A DNA stretch of 9,478 bases from CF-161 sp035259145 (GTDB taxonomy: Bacteria > Chloroflexota > Dormibacteria > Dormibacterales > Dormibacteraceae): contig DATFWQ010000162.1 of assembly GCA_035259145.1 (NCBI GenBank), positions 1 to 9,478 on the forward strand. Reading direction: 5' to 3'. The stretch's first letter is position 1. Every line of letters begins with the position of its first letter. The notes below the pieces were generated by a model. The model was not told the DNA's origin. It did not search any database and worked only from the letters and a program-made list of their open reading frames with translations. Made by a program: the position numbers and the translations under genes. This document shows positions 1 to 6,496 of this stretch, piece by piece.

Positions 1-38
1 GACAGCCAGTCGACTGCCGCCGTGAGCTCGTCAGGCAA
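1..38 (-). CDS. Start of the next gene in the squalene operon, cut by the window edge; possibly squalene-hopene cyclase
   Basis: Only 12 codons are present. Read on the minus strand from a TTG at 38-36, the frame gives M(TTG)-PDELTAAVDWL and stays open to the edge. A good ribosome binding site, GGGAGG at 53-48, lies 9 bases before the TTG, inside the end of hpnE, and the frame overlaps hpnE by 8 bases, as the other junctions of this operon do. A short 'AAVDWL' helix near the N-terminus resembles the start of squalene-hopene cyclases, and shc is a common neighbour of hpnCDE. The product is therefore inferred from position plus a very short stretch of protein. The existence of a start here is better supported than its identity. 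Confidence 0.45.
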   Translation of the reverse strand, partial: MPDELTAAVDWL

Positions 39-1323
39 CCTGGGCCACCTCCCTGAGGTTGGTGACCAGCCGCCGGGCCGCCACCCTTCCGCTTCGCACG
101 GCCGATTCCATCGTGTCGGGCCACCCCGTATCGGTCCAGGAGCCCGCCAGCACCAGGTTGGAGGCGGACGTCTGTGCTCCCGGCCGGCGCACCCCCGGCT
201 TCGCTGTGTACGTTGCCTCCGGGTTCCGAGTTGCAGCGCCCCGCCGCAGCTGTGCACCCGCCAGCTCCGGCACGTGTGCGGCCACCTCCGCCCAGCCAAG
301 CTGTACGAGCTCGGTCTCCGGCCGGCCGACCAGGCGCCCGGCGCTGCTCAGGCTGCAGCAGAGGTAGCCCGGCGCCTTCTCGAACACCCACTGCACGGGC
401 GAGTCAAGCAGGGCCGCGAAGTCGAAACCGAGCCGGCCGCCGTCGTGCCACAGGTGAACGTCCACGATCGGCCGGCTCACGAACTCGTGCAGCAGAGGCA
501 CGCCATAGGCTTCCGGCCGGCCCAGAAGACGCGCAAGCCTGTCCGGTGGCACGGCCACCACCACTCCGTCGAACTGCCGCCGGCGCCCGTCAGCCGTCCA
601 TATGCCGGTTACCTCGCCCGACGACGAACGCTCGATGCCGCTCACCGGTGCCCGGACATGGGCGGCGTCGAGCCGCGCCGCGGCCGCTTCGGCCACGCGC
701 ACCAGGGGCACGGTCATGTAGCCGAATCGCGCCGCGCCCGCGCTCGCCATGAATGCCGTGGTGATCACGAAGGATGCGTCGGCGACGGTCACTTCGTCGA
801 GGGGAGCGTTCAGCGCCGGCACGAAGAACGGCACCCAGAAGGCGCGCAGCGCAGCCGTCGACTGGCGCTGCCTCCGCAGCCATTCGCCGAGGGGTGCCTC
901 GTTCTCTCGACCCCTGGCCGCGGCCAGCATGCTGCGCGCCACCCTCAGCTTGTCGAGCCAGCTCAGCTCGCTGTAACCGAGAAGTCCTACTGCGAGGTGC
1001 CACGGCGCCGGAAGGCCGGCAGCACGCAGACGGCTGGGCGTGCGCCCGGGCGCGAACACCCGGACGTCGAAGCGGTCCTGCATGTGCAGATGCTCCGGAA
1101 GCCCAAGCCGGGAAGCGAAGTCGATGAACTGACCGCAGCAGCCCAGGAACACGTGCTGACCGTTGTCGACCTCCTCGCCGCCAACCGTGAACGACGTCGC
1201 TCGGCCGCCCAGCAGGCGGGCACGCTCGAACAGCTCCACCGTCAGGCCCGCCTCTTTGAGCTCGACGGCAGCGGCCAGCCCGGCCAGCCCGCCGCCGACC
1301 ACGGCTACCCGCGCCGGGCCCAT
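31..1323 (-). CDS. hpnE: Hydroxysqualene dehydroxylase HpnE (squalene-associated FAD-dependent desaturase family)
   Basis: The 430-residue protein should carry out the last step of the HpnCDE route, reducing hydroxysqualene to squalene with FAD. The N-terminus is a dinucleotide-binding Rossmann motif (VAVVGGGLAGLAAA, residues 6-19) followed by the acidic end of the second strand (ELFERA, 30-35) and LGGRATSF (38-45). The family's typical DNGQHVFLGCC follows at 53-63. The C-terminus has the second FAD-contact motif of amine-oxidase-type flavoproteins, NLVLAGSWTDTGWP (389-402), then a helix ending SGRVAARRL. Length fits the family. The ATG at 1323 sits just before the Rossmann strand and overlaps the hpnD stop by 19 bases. 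No strong ribosome binding site is seen, so it is probably translationally coupled to hpnD. A longer open frame reaching 1743 has no family match ahead of this ATG. Confidence 0.93.
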   Translation of the reverse strand: MGPARVAVVGGGLAGLAAAVELKEAGLTVELFERARLLGGRATSFTVGGEEVDNGQHVFLGCCGQFIDFASRLGLPEHLHMQDRFDVRVFAPGRTPSRLRAAGLPAPWHLAVGLLGYSELSWLDKLRVARSMLAAARGRENEAPLGEWLRRQRQSTAALRAFWVPFFVPALNAPLDEVTVADASFVITTAFMASAGAARFGYMTVPLVRVAEAAAARLDAAHVRAPVSGIERSSSGEVTGIWTADGRRRQFDGVVVAVPPDRLARLLGRPEAYGVPLLHEFVSRPIVDVHLWHDGGRLGFDFAALLDSPVQWVFEKAPGYLCCSLSSAGRLVGRPETELVQLGWAEVAAHVPELAGAQLRRGAATRNPEATYTAKPGVRRPGAQTSASNLVLAGSWTDTGWPDTMESAVRSGRVAARRLVTNLREVAQVA

Positions 1324-2168
1324 GAACGCAGGACCAGCGCCAGCTTGGCGCCCGACGACAGGGAAGCCCGCCGGCGCAGGGGCAGGCGCGGCTGACGCTC
1401 GATCATGGCCAGGATCTGCTGGTATATGCCGGCCATCGTCTTCACGCAGGCCGCAGGCCGCCGGGGAATCAGCTCGAGGACCCGCAACCCCCTCCGAAAG
1501 TACTCCCTGGCGCGAACGGCCTCGAAGGCCACCAGCGCCTCCCAGTTCGAGCCCGGCTGGCCCGAGAGCAGCCCAGCCTCGCTGATGCCGAATCGCTCCA
1601 GCTCGTCCTGGGGCAGGTACACACGCCCGAGCTCGCCGTCCTCCTTGACGTCGCGGAGGATGTTCGTGAGCTGGAGCGCGATCCCGAGCTCGTCGGCGTG
1701 CTCCAGGGCTGATTGGTCCTCGAAGCCGAAGATGCGAACGCACATGCGGCCGATGGTCGAGGCGACCAGCCGGCAGTAGCCCTCAAGGTCCGCCCACCTC
1801 GCGTAGCGGCTGTGGGTGAAGTCCATCTGCACGCCGTCGATCAGCGCAAGCAGCTCGGACTCCGGGATGGCGTAGCGATGCACCGCCCCCGTCAGCACCA
1901 TCGTCACAGGGTCGGACCACCGGCCCTGGACGCACTCGCGGGCCCGCACGCGGTGCCGCTCCAGACTGGCCTCCAGGTGAGGCCGCCCGGCCGAGTCCGC
2001 CTCGTCGTCGACCTGGCGTGCGAAGTCGTAGAGGGCGTAGATCGCCACCCGCTGGTCGGGTGGGAGCGAGATGAAGCCCCAGTAGAAGTTCTTCGCCTCG
2101 CGGCGCGCCATCTCCTGGCAGTACCGCTCGGCCTCGCGGAGGCCTGGAGCCGGAGCCGCACCGACCAC
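1305..2168 (-). CDS. hpnD: Presqualene diphosphate synthase HpnD
   Basis: A trans-isoprenyl diphosphate synthase of the squalene/phytoene synthase family, predicted to condense two farnesyl diphosphates head-to-head to presqualene diphosphate. From the GTG at 2168 the protein has 287 residues. The first aspartate-rich motif is DDEAD (54-58), following an FYWGF...YALYDFARQV stretch typical of the family. The second is NILRDVKED (169-177) in the context GIALQLTNILRD, followed by GRVYLP (181-186). Both bind the Mg-diphosphates. The GTG at 2168 is preferred because GGGAG (2182-2178) lies 9 bases upstream and the hpnC stop is one base away. An in-frame GTG at 2186 would add six residues but lacks a well-spaced binding site. 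HpnD rather than HpnC is assigned from the DDEAD and NILRD motifs and from gene order. Confidence 0.92.
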   Translation of the reverse strand: MVGAAPAPGLREAERYCQEMARREAKNFYWGFISLPPDQRVAIYALYDFARQVDDEADSAGRPHLEASLERHRVRARECVQGRWSDPVTMVLTGAVHRYAIPESELLALIDGVQMDFTHSRYARWADLEGYCRLVASTIGRMCVRIFGFEDQSALEHADELGIALQLTNILRDVKEDGELGRVYLPQDELERFGISEAGLLSGQPGSNWEALVAFEAVRAREYFRRGLRVLELIPRRPAACVKTMAGIYQQILAMIERQPRLPLRRRASLSSGAKLALVLRSWARRG

Positions 2169-2169
2169 C

Positions 2170-3000
2170 TCAGACGGCTCCCGCACTTCGGAAGTGCCCG
2201 CTTCCCGCCCGCAGCACGAGCGCCGCTTTCGCGGCCAATGACACCCGGGGCCGGACGCGATCGGTCTCGAAGCCGGCCCGCTGGATCGAGTCGAGGATTG
2301 CCAGGCCCCCCAGTCTGTAGAGCCTTAGCTGCAGTCGCAGCCTGCCCCGGGCCAGCCTCTCTAGCTCCTCGCCCGAGGCCAGCAGACCGCGGGCACGCTC
2401 GCAGTGGGCACGCACCGCGCCCGCCGTTCCGCCGGACTCGACCTCGGGCCCAAGCAGGTAGCGCCGGCCCTTGGCCCTGTCCCAGCTCACGTCCTGGGCG
2501 AAGTTGGCGAGCTGCAGCCCTATGCATACGTCGTCCGACAGCCGCTCCGCTTCTCCAGACTGCAGGCCGAAAAGGCGCAGCACGATCCGGCCGACTGGAG
2601 CCGCCGAGAGCATGCAGTATTCGTGGAGCGAGGGCCAGGTTTCGTAGGAGCTCACGTCCTGGTCCTGCAGGTTTGCCTGAATCAGGTTGAGGAAAGGCTC
2701 CGGCTCGAGGTCGTGACGCTGCACGGTGTCGCGCAGCGCGACCAGGACCGGGTGGATCGGCAGACCGCGGTCGAACAGCTCGACCACGTCAGCCCGCCAG
2801 CGTCCCAGCCGCCCTCGAGCCGCGGGGCCGCTCTCGTCCCCAAGGTCATCCGTGAACCGGCAGTAGGCGTAGACGCGGGCCATGTCCTGCCGCAGCCGGG
2901 TCGGCAACAGGCGAGACGCCACCGAGAAGTTCTCGTAGTGCCGGCCGGCCAGCAGCCGGCAATAGGAGTCGGCGGCGTCCAGCTCACTGAACTCGCTCAT
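2170..3000 (-). CDS. hpnC: Hydroxysqualene synthase HpnC
   Basis: A 276-residue squalene/phytoene synthase paralogue, expected to convert presqualene diphosphate to hydroxysqualene. The N-terminus HYENFSVASRLLP (21-33) is characteristic of HpnC. The first Asp motif is DDLGDE (51-56) and the second is NFAQDVSWD (166-174), where HpnD has NILRDVKED. The usual YLP after the second motif reads YLLGPEV here, a small departure. The ATG at 3000 overlaps the idi stop in an ATGA arrangement, so translation is probably coupled. The open frame extends upstream to 3291 but that part lies inside idi and resembles nothing in the family. It shares only general fold and Asp motifs with HpnD next to it, as expected for the two-synthase version of the pathway. 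Confidence 0.92.
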   Translation of the reverse strand: MSEFSELDAADSYCRLLAGRHYENFSVASRLLPTRLRQDMARVYAYCRFTDDLGDESGPAARGRLGRWRADVVELFDRGLPIHPVLVALRDTVQRHDLEPEPFLNLIQANLQDQDVSSYETWPSLHEYCMLSAAPVGRIVLRLFGLQSGEAERLSDDVCIGLQLANFAQDVSWDRAKGRRYLLGPEVESGGTAGAVRAHCERARGLLASGEELERLARGRLRLQLRLYRLGGLAILDSIQRAGFETDRVRPRVSLAAKAALVLRAGSGHFRSAGAV

Positions 3001-4100
3001 GGGTGCGCGGCCAGCCTCGGCGTGTGCCGGAGGTCGGCCAGCGTCCGGACTCCAAGACAGAACATGGCCGTGCGCAGCACCTCGGTCAGCTCGGTCGCCA
3101 GCTCCGATGCGGCCCGCGGCCCTGCGGCGACTGCCCGCAGGAACGGTCCGGCCATGCCGACCAGGTCGGCGCCCAACGCGATGGCCTTGCAGGCGTCGAT
3201 CCCGGTGCGGACGCCCCCGCTCGCGAAAATCAGGGCGGCGGGCGCAGCGTGGCGTGCCATACGCAGAGCCTCGGCCGTGGAGATGCCCCAACCGGCGAAC
3301 GCCGCCGCAACCCGGGCGCGGACCGGATCCTCGATGCGGTGGCGCTCGACCTCACTCCACGACGTTCCGCCCGCGCCCGCCACGTCGATCGCCGCCACCC
3401 CGGCGTCCAGCAGCCGGCGCACGGTGTCAGGTGCGATCCCCCAACCCACCTCTTTGGCTACGACCGGGTACTCGAGCTGGCGACAGACGGCTTCGATTCG
3501 GCCCAGCAGGCCCGAGAAGCAGGCGTCACCCTCCGGCTGAAGTGCCTCCTGGAGGGGGTTCAGATGAAGCATGAGCGCGTCGGCGCGCAGGCGTTCGACC
3601 AGCCGCCGGCACTCGTCGACCGTCACGCCCTTGTTGAGCTGGACGGCTCCCAGATTGGCGAAGAGCAGAACGTCCGGCGCGGTAGCGCGCACGTCGAATG
3701 TGTCCTCGACCTCCGGATGCTCGAGCAGCACGCGGCCGGACCCCAGGCCCATGGCCAGGCCGGCGCTCTGGGCTACTCCCGCAAGCGCGTGGTTGATCTC
3801 CCTTGCCTCCGCCGTCCCGCCGGTCATGGACGAGATGAGGAGGGGCGCCGATAGACGGCGGCCGAATACCTCGACCGAGGTGTCGACCTGATCGAGGTCG
3901 AGCTCGGGCAGCGCCTGGTGCGTGAATCGGTACTGCTCGAAACCGCTGGTGACGCCCTTGGCGGAGACGTCGGAGCGGAGGTTGATGCGAATGTGGTCAG
4001 CCTTCCGACTTACGGTGGCGTCCGCCGGCAGGCGGCCGTTTTCCGAGATTTCGCCGGGTGTCGTGGGGCGGATCTGGTCAGCTCGAGTCGTTTGCGACAT
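2997..4100 (-). CDS. fni: Type 2 isopentenyl-diphosphate delta-isomerase (FMN-dependent)
   Basis: Interconverts IPP and dimethylallyl diphosphate using reduced FMN and Mg, supplying the substrates for farnesyl diphosphate and hence squalene. The 367-residue TIM-barrel protein shows the family signatures in order: RKADHIRI (32-39), SSMTGG (90-95), FANLGAVQL (147-155), HLNPLQE (179-185, with the active-site Asn/Gln and metal-site Glu), KEVGWG (216-221), GAGGTSW (242-248) and the phosphate/FMN-binding GGVRTG (295-300). The ATG at 4100 has GGAGGGG (4117-4111) ten bases upstream. It leaves about 30 residues before RKADHI, longer than in most relatives, where this motif is near residue 10. No alternative ATG/GTG/TTG is seen between them in frame. 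First gene of the idi-hpnCDE operon. Also known as idi-2. Confidence 0.95.
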   Translation of the reverse strand: MSQTTRADQIRPTTPGEISENGRLPADATVSRKADHIRINLRSDVSAKGVTSGFEQYRFTHQALPELDLDQVDTSVEVFGRRLSAPLLISSMTGGTAEAREINHALAGVAQSAGLAMGLGSGRVLLEHPEVEDTFDVRATAPDVLLFANLGAVQLNKGVTVDECRRLVERLRADALMLHLNPLQEALQPEGDACFSGLLGRIEAVCRQLEYPVVAKEVGWGIAPDTVRRLLDAGVAAIDVAGAGGTSWSEVERHRIEDPVRARVAAAFAGWGISTAEALRMARHAAPAALIFASGGVRTGIDACKAIALGADLVGMAGPFLRAVAAGPRAASELATELTEVLRTAMFCLGVRTLADLRHTPRLAAHP

Positions 4101-4110
4101 GGCGTGCGAG

Positions 4111-4117
4111 CCCCTCC
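4111..4117 (-). promoter_or_regulatory. Ribosome binding site of the IPP isomerase gene
   Basis: GGAGGGG on the minus strand, 10 bases before the ATG at 4100. It decides this start over the ATG-like position at 4145, which lies near the promoter side and would add 15 residues unlike the family. Confidence 0.7.
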
Positions 4118-4138
4118 AACTGGTCGGTGGGATGGGTC

Positions 4139-4157
4139 GCAGCACGGGGTGTGCTGC
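4139..4157 (-). other. Small hairpin in the idi leader
   Basis: GCAGCAC and GTGCTGC form a perfect 7-base-pair stem around a 5-base loop (ACCCC on the minus strand). It lies in the predicted 5' untranslated leader, about 20 bases upstream of the ribosome binding site. No T-run follows, so it is not a standard terminator. A role in mRNA stability or leader control is possible but unproven. Confidence 0.4.
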
Positions 4158-4177
4158 TGATGCTTACCTCCCGAATA

Positions 4178-4206
4178 CGGTTACCAGAAGGTAACTATCT
4201 CGTCAA
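4178..4206 (-). promoter_or_regulatory. Candidate promoter of the idi-hpnCDE operon
   Basis: On the minus strand TTGACG (4206-4201) is a near-consensus -35 box. A 17-base spacer leads to TAACCG (4183-4178), a weak -10 box preceded by TGG, as in an extended -10. The leader to the ATG at 4100 would be about 70 bases. The local sequence is A+T-richer than its surroundings. The -35 is convincing and the -10 is not, so the exact -10 is uncertain. Confidence 0.45.
4180..4195. promoter_or_regulatory. Operator-like inverted repeat GTTACC-AGAA-GGTAAC
   Basis: A perfect 6+6 inverted repeat with a 4-base centre, lying in the spacer and over the upstream part of the -10 box of the candidate idi promoter. 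This is where a dimeric repressor would block RNA polymerase. It does not look like a Fur or Zur box (no AT-rich 7-1-7 pattern), so the nearby Fur-family protein is not an obvious binder. Spacing and half-site size would suit a dimeric winged-helix or TetR-type regulator, but none is encoded beside it here. Confidence 0.5.
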
Positions 4207-4290
4207 GCTATTTTGTCTTACCGCGACCTCGGCCCGCTCGGTCCAGTAGCCGAGCTGCAGGTTGACCTGAGTTCGGCGGCGTGGCGGGTA

Positions 4291-4309
4291 GGCCCGGCTC
4301 CGCCGGGCC
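4291..4309. repeat. Perfect GC hairpin GGCCCGGC-TCC-GCCGGGCC
   Basis: An 8-base-pair perfect stem, all G/C, with a 3-base loop. There is no T-tract on either side, so it is not a textbook rho-independent terminator, though strong GC hairpins without T-tracts can stop transcription in high-GC bacteria. It could alternatively be a dispersed intergenic palindrome. Confidence 0.45.
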
Positions 4310-4403
4310 GATTGAGTTGTGGCCACACGCTGCCGGACGCTGCCCGTCACCCACCGCCGGTGGGGAGGCGACAACCTTCTGCGCCAGCACGGAGGGGGTC
4401 TGG

Positions 4404-4425
4404 AGGGGGAGGCCTGACTCCCCCT
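4404..4425 (-). terminator. Hairpin directly after the Fur-family stop codon, possible terminator
   Basis: AGGGGGAG and CTCCCCCT form a perfect 8-base-pair stem with a 6-base loop, starting two bases after the TAG at 4429-4427. Position suggests a transcription end for the DUF488-to-Fur run. No run of T follows on the minus strand, so the call rests on position and stem strength only. Confidence 0.4.
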
Positions 4426-4426
4426 G

Positions 4427-4900
4427 CTACCCATAGTGCACGTGATCGAGAAGGCGGCGCCTCGGGGCCGCTCGGCGGCCACGCTCCAGGGCGCACTCCC
4501 CGCAGACTCCAACCACGAGCACGTCGGTACGAACCGGGTGGAAGCGGTGCCTCTCCTCGAGGTGGCGCTGGAGCTCGGCCACCAGGCCGTGCTCGATGTG
4601 CAGGATACCCTGGCAGACCTGGCAGATGGCGTGCTGGTGGTCTTCGACCGCGACCTCGTAGTGAATCGGACCGTCGCCGAGACGCACCGCGTGCACGGCG
4701 CCGGACGTCGAGAGCGCCTCCAGTGCACGGTAGACAGTGCTTCGCGAAAACCCGGGGTGCGTGTGCTGCAGCGCGGCCGTGATCTCATCCGCGGTGCAGT
4801 GGCCGCCCAGGGCCCGAACGGCGTCCCAAACTTGCTGCCGCTGCCGGGTCTGCCGCATGCCGGGCCTCAGCGGTGGAGCGGCGCGGACGGCCTCTGTCAT
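4427..4900 (-). CDS. Fur-family metal-dependent transcriptional regulator
   Basis: 157 residues. The N-terminal winged helix-turn-helix covers about 15-82 (RQRQQVWDAV, then TADEITAAL and the recognition helix SRSTVYRALEAL at 52-63). The C-terminal dimerisation/metal domain has DHQHAICQVC (87-96) and VCGEC (132-136). The two CxxC pairs (C93/C96 and C133/C136) are the structural zinc site of many Fur, PerR and Zur proteins, and H88/H90 belong to the HHxHxxC-type motif. Whether it senses iron, zinc or peroxide cannot be told from these residues. The ATG at 4900 lacks a clear ribosome binding site. A second ATG at 4858 (residue 15) precedes the first conserved helix and is a fair alternative. It follows the peptidase gene by 44 bases on the same strand. 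Confidence 0.88.
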   Translation of the reverse strand: MTEAVRAAPPLRPGMRQTRQRQQVWDAVRALGGHCTADEITAALQHTHPGFSRSTVYRALEALSTSGAVHAVRLGDGPIHYEVAVEDHQHAICQVCQGILHIEHGLVAELQRHLEERHRFHPVRTDVLVVGVCGECALERGRRAAPRRRLLDHVHYG

Positions 4901-4944
4901 TGGTCAGAAGGCTACCGCGCGTGCGGCTGAGGCGCCGCCTGCCA

Positions 4945-6018
4945 CTATCCGGGTGTCAGCCTGCGATCGGCGTGGGTCAGCATCCTGCGGCCGCCGGCCT
5001 CGACCACCACGTCGTCTTCGATCCTCACCCCGCCCCATCCCGGAATGTAGACACCCGGTTCGATCGTGATCACCATCCCCTCCTCGAGGATGGCGGAGCC
5101 TCCGGGGTCGAGGCTGGGATCCTCGTGGGCCTCCAGCCCGAGACCGTGCCCGACTCGATGGATGAACCGGCCGGCAAGCCCGGCCTCGCGGGTCACAGCC
5201 CGTGCCGCCTCGTCGACCTCGCCCACACTCACGCCCGGCCGCACAGCCGCGACCGCCGCGTCCTGGGCGGCCATCACCAGCGAGTGAACCTCGCGCTGGC
5301 GCGGGTCGGACTCGCCGAGCACCACCGTTCGGGTGATGTCCGCCTTGTAGCCGTCCCAATCCACCCCGAAGTCCAGCAACACCAGGTCGCCGGCTGCGAT
5401 CCGGCGACCGGTGGGGCGGAGATGGGGTTGTGCCGAGTTCGGCCCCGACTGGACGATGGTCGCGAACGACGGACGGCCGCCGACGCCGGCCACGTGCGCC
5501 TCAATGGCGGCCGCGACCTCCAGTTCGGCGCGCCCGATCTCCAGCTCGGCCAGGATGAGCTCGGTCACCTGGTCGGTCAACCGCCCCGCTCGCTCCAGCT
5601 TCTCGATCTCGTCAGGCCCTTTCCGGGCGCGGACCCGGCGCACCTCGGCACCGACGTCGACAGCTTCGACCGCACCGGTCACGGCCTGGAGGCGGTCCCA
5701 GCCCGACAGGCTGAGGTGGCCCTTCTCCACGGCCAGCCTGGAGATCCCACCCCCCAGAACCGAGGCCGCCACGGCCCAGGGATCTTCTCCGTCACGCCAG
5801 GGCTTGACGGAGACGCCACGTGCTGCTGCGGTCGCGCTTTCTTCCTCGAGGCCGGGGACGACGAGCACAGCCTCGGCCTCACGGAGCACGAGTGCCATCA
5901 GCCGCTCGTGAGGGTTGGTCGCAAAGCCCGTCAGATATGCGATCGAGATGGGGTATGTGAGGAAGGCTGTACTCACGTTCCGGGCCTCCATCCAGGCCCA
6001 GATCCGATCGACGCCCAC
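4945..6018 (-). CDS. M24-family metallopeptidase (Xaa-Pro aminopeptidase/dipeptidase-like)
   Basis: 357 residues with the two-domain layout of cytosolic PepQ/YpdF-type enzymes that remove or split N-terminal Xaa-Pro. A creatinase-like N-domain (1-130, with YLTGF at 28-32) precedes a pita-bread catalytic domain. The five dinuclear metal ligands are visible: D216 in LLDFG, D227 in ADITRT, H291 in HRVGHGLG, E320 in TIEPG and E334 in RIEDD. H198 is in the expected active-site position. All are intact, so it should be active; exact substrate is unknown. The start is GTG at 6018, which keeps the family N-terminus (VDRIWAWMEARNV). ATG at 5991 would trim nine residues. It begins 4 bases after the greA stop, so the two are probably cotranscribed. 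Confidence 0.9.
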   Translation of the reverse strand: MGVDRIWAWMEARNVSTAFLTYPISIAYLTGFATNPHERLMALVLREAEAVLVVPGLEEESATAAARGVSVKPWRDGEDPWAVAASVLGGGISRLAVEKGHLSLSGWDRLQAVTGAVEAVDVGAEVRRVRARKGPDEIEKLERAGRLTDQVTELILAELEIGRAELEVAAAIEAHVAGVGGRPSFATIVQSGPNSAQPHLRPTGRRIAAGDLVLLDFGVDWDGYKADITRTVVLGESDPRQREVHSLVMAAQDAAVAAVRPGVSVGEVDEAARAVTREAGLAGRFIHRVGHGLGLEAHEDPSLDPGGSAILEEGMVITIEPGVYIPGWGGVRIEDDVVVEAGGRRMLTHADRRLTPG

Positions 6019-6022
6019 CCGG

Positions 6023-6496
6023 CTACTCGACCTTCAGGATACGGACGGTGTAGCGCCCACCGGCGGGCGCCTGGACCAGCACCTCGTCTCCGACCTTCCG
6101 GCCCATCAACGCCCTGCCGATCGCCGACTCGAAGCTGATCTTGCCTGAGCCCGGGTCTGCCTCCGCAGGACCGACGATGCGATAACGCTCCTCGGGCTCG
6201 CCCTCCTCCGCGAAGGTGACCGTGCTCAGCAGGTCGACCGTGCCGTTGGCGGCGTGCGACGAGATGAGGACGTGGTTCTTCACGATGGCCTCGAGCTCGC
6301 GAATGCGTGACTCGACGAACGCCTGCTCGTTGCGCGCGGCGTGGTACTCGAAGTTCTCAGAGAGGTCGCCGTGCTCGCGGGCGGCCTTGATCTTGCTCAC
6401 GATATACGGCCGGCGATCGCTGACGAGCTCTGCGAGCTCGCGCTTAACCTCGGCAAGTCCCTCCTCTGTGATCGGAATCTCGGGTGGCTGCTTCAC
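6023..6496 (-). CDS. greA: Transcription elongation factor GreA
   Basis: 157 residues, the usual GreA length. It enters the RNA polymerase secondary channel and stimulates cleavage of backtracked transcripts. The N-terminal antiparallel coiled coil spans about 11-76 and carries the tip motif REHGDLSENFEY (40-51), with the catalytic acidic pair D44 and E47. The C-terminal FKBP-like domain spans about 85-157 and contains ESAIGRALMGRKVGDEV (123-139). The GTG start at 6496 has GGAGG (6507-6503) 6 bases upstream. It overlaps the stop of the preceding membrane-protein gene in a GTGA arrangement, indicating coupling. Confidence 0.96.
   Translation of the reverse strand: MKQPPEIPITEEGLAEVKRELAELVSDRRPYIVSKIKAAREHGDLSENFEYHAARNEQAFVESRIRELEAIVKNHVLISSHAANGTVDLLSTVTFAEEGEPEERYRIVGPAEADPGSGKISFESAIGRALMGRKVGDEVLVQAPAGGRYTVRILKVE

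Larger units (their letters stand above)
4101..4426. other. 326-base gene-free gap between the Fur-family gene and idi
   Basis: No convincing coding frame: the open frames here have arbitrary composition and no family resemblance. From the idi side it contains the ribosome binding site, a leader hairpin (4139-4157), the operator-like repeat and the promoter. From about 4290 to 4425 it contains a cluster of four short inverted repeats: 4291-4309, 4318-4327, 4350-4364 and 4404-4425. The region probably ends the upstream transcript and starts the squalene operon. Confidence 0.6.

Noticed and set aside
22..1395. A 457-residue open frame on the plus strand opposite hpnE
   Set aside because: Arg/Pro/His-rich with no family features; it is the antisense shadow of hpnE, expected in high-GC DNA.
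1324..1743. Upstream extension of the hpnE frame to a 570-residue protein
   Set aside because: The added part lies within hpnD, reads as low-complexity Arg/Ala/Pro, and the Rossmann motif begins right at the ATG at 1323.
3001..3291. Upstream extension of the hpnC frame to 373 residues
   Set aside because: It is out-of-frame idi sequence. HpnC homology starts just after the ATG at 3000.
4180..4195. The promoter palindrome as a Fur or Zur box for the adjacent regulator
   Set aside because: Its half-sites and spacing do not match the AT-rich Fur/Zur patterns; kept as an operator for an unknown regulator instead.
4208..4390. A 60-residue minus-strand open frame in the gap upstream of idi
   Set aside because: No ribosome binding site, composition typical of random GC-rich DNA, and it runs through several hairpins.
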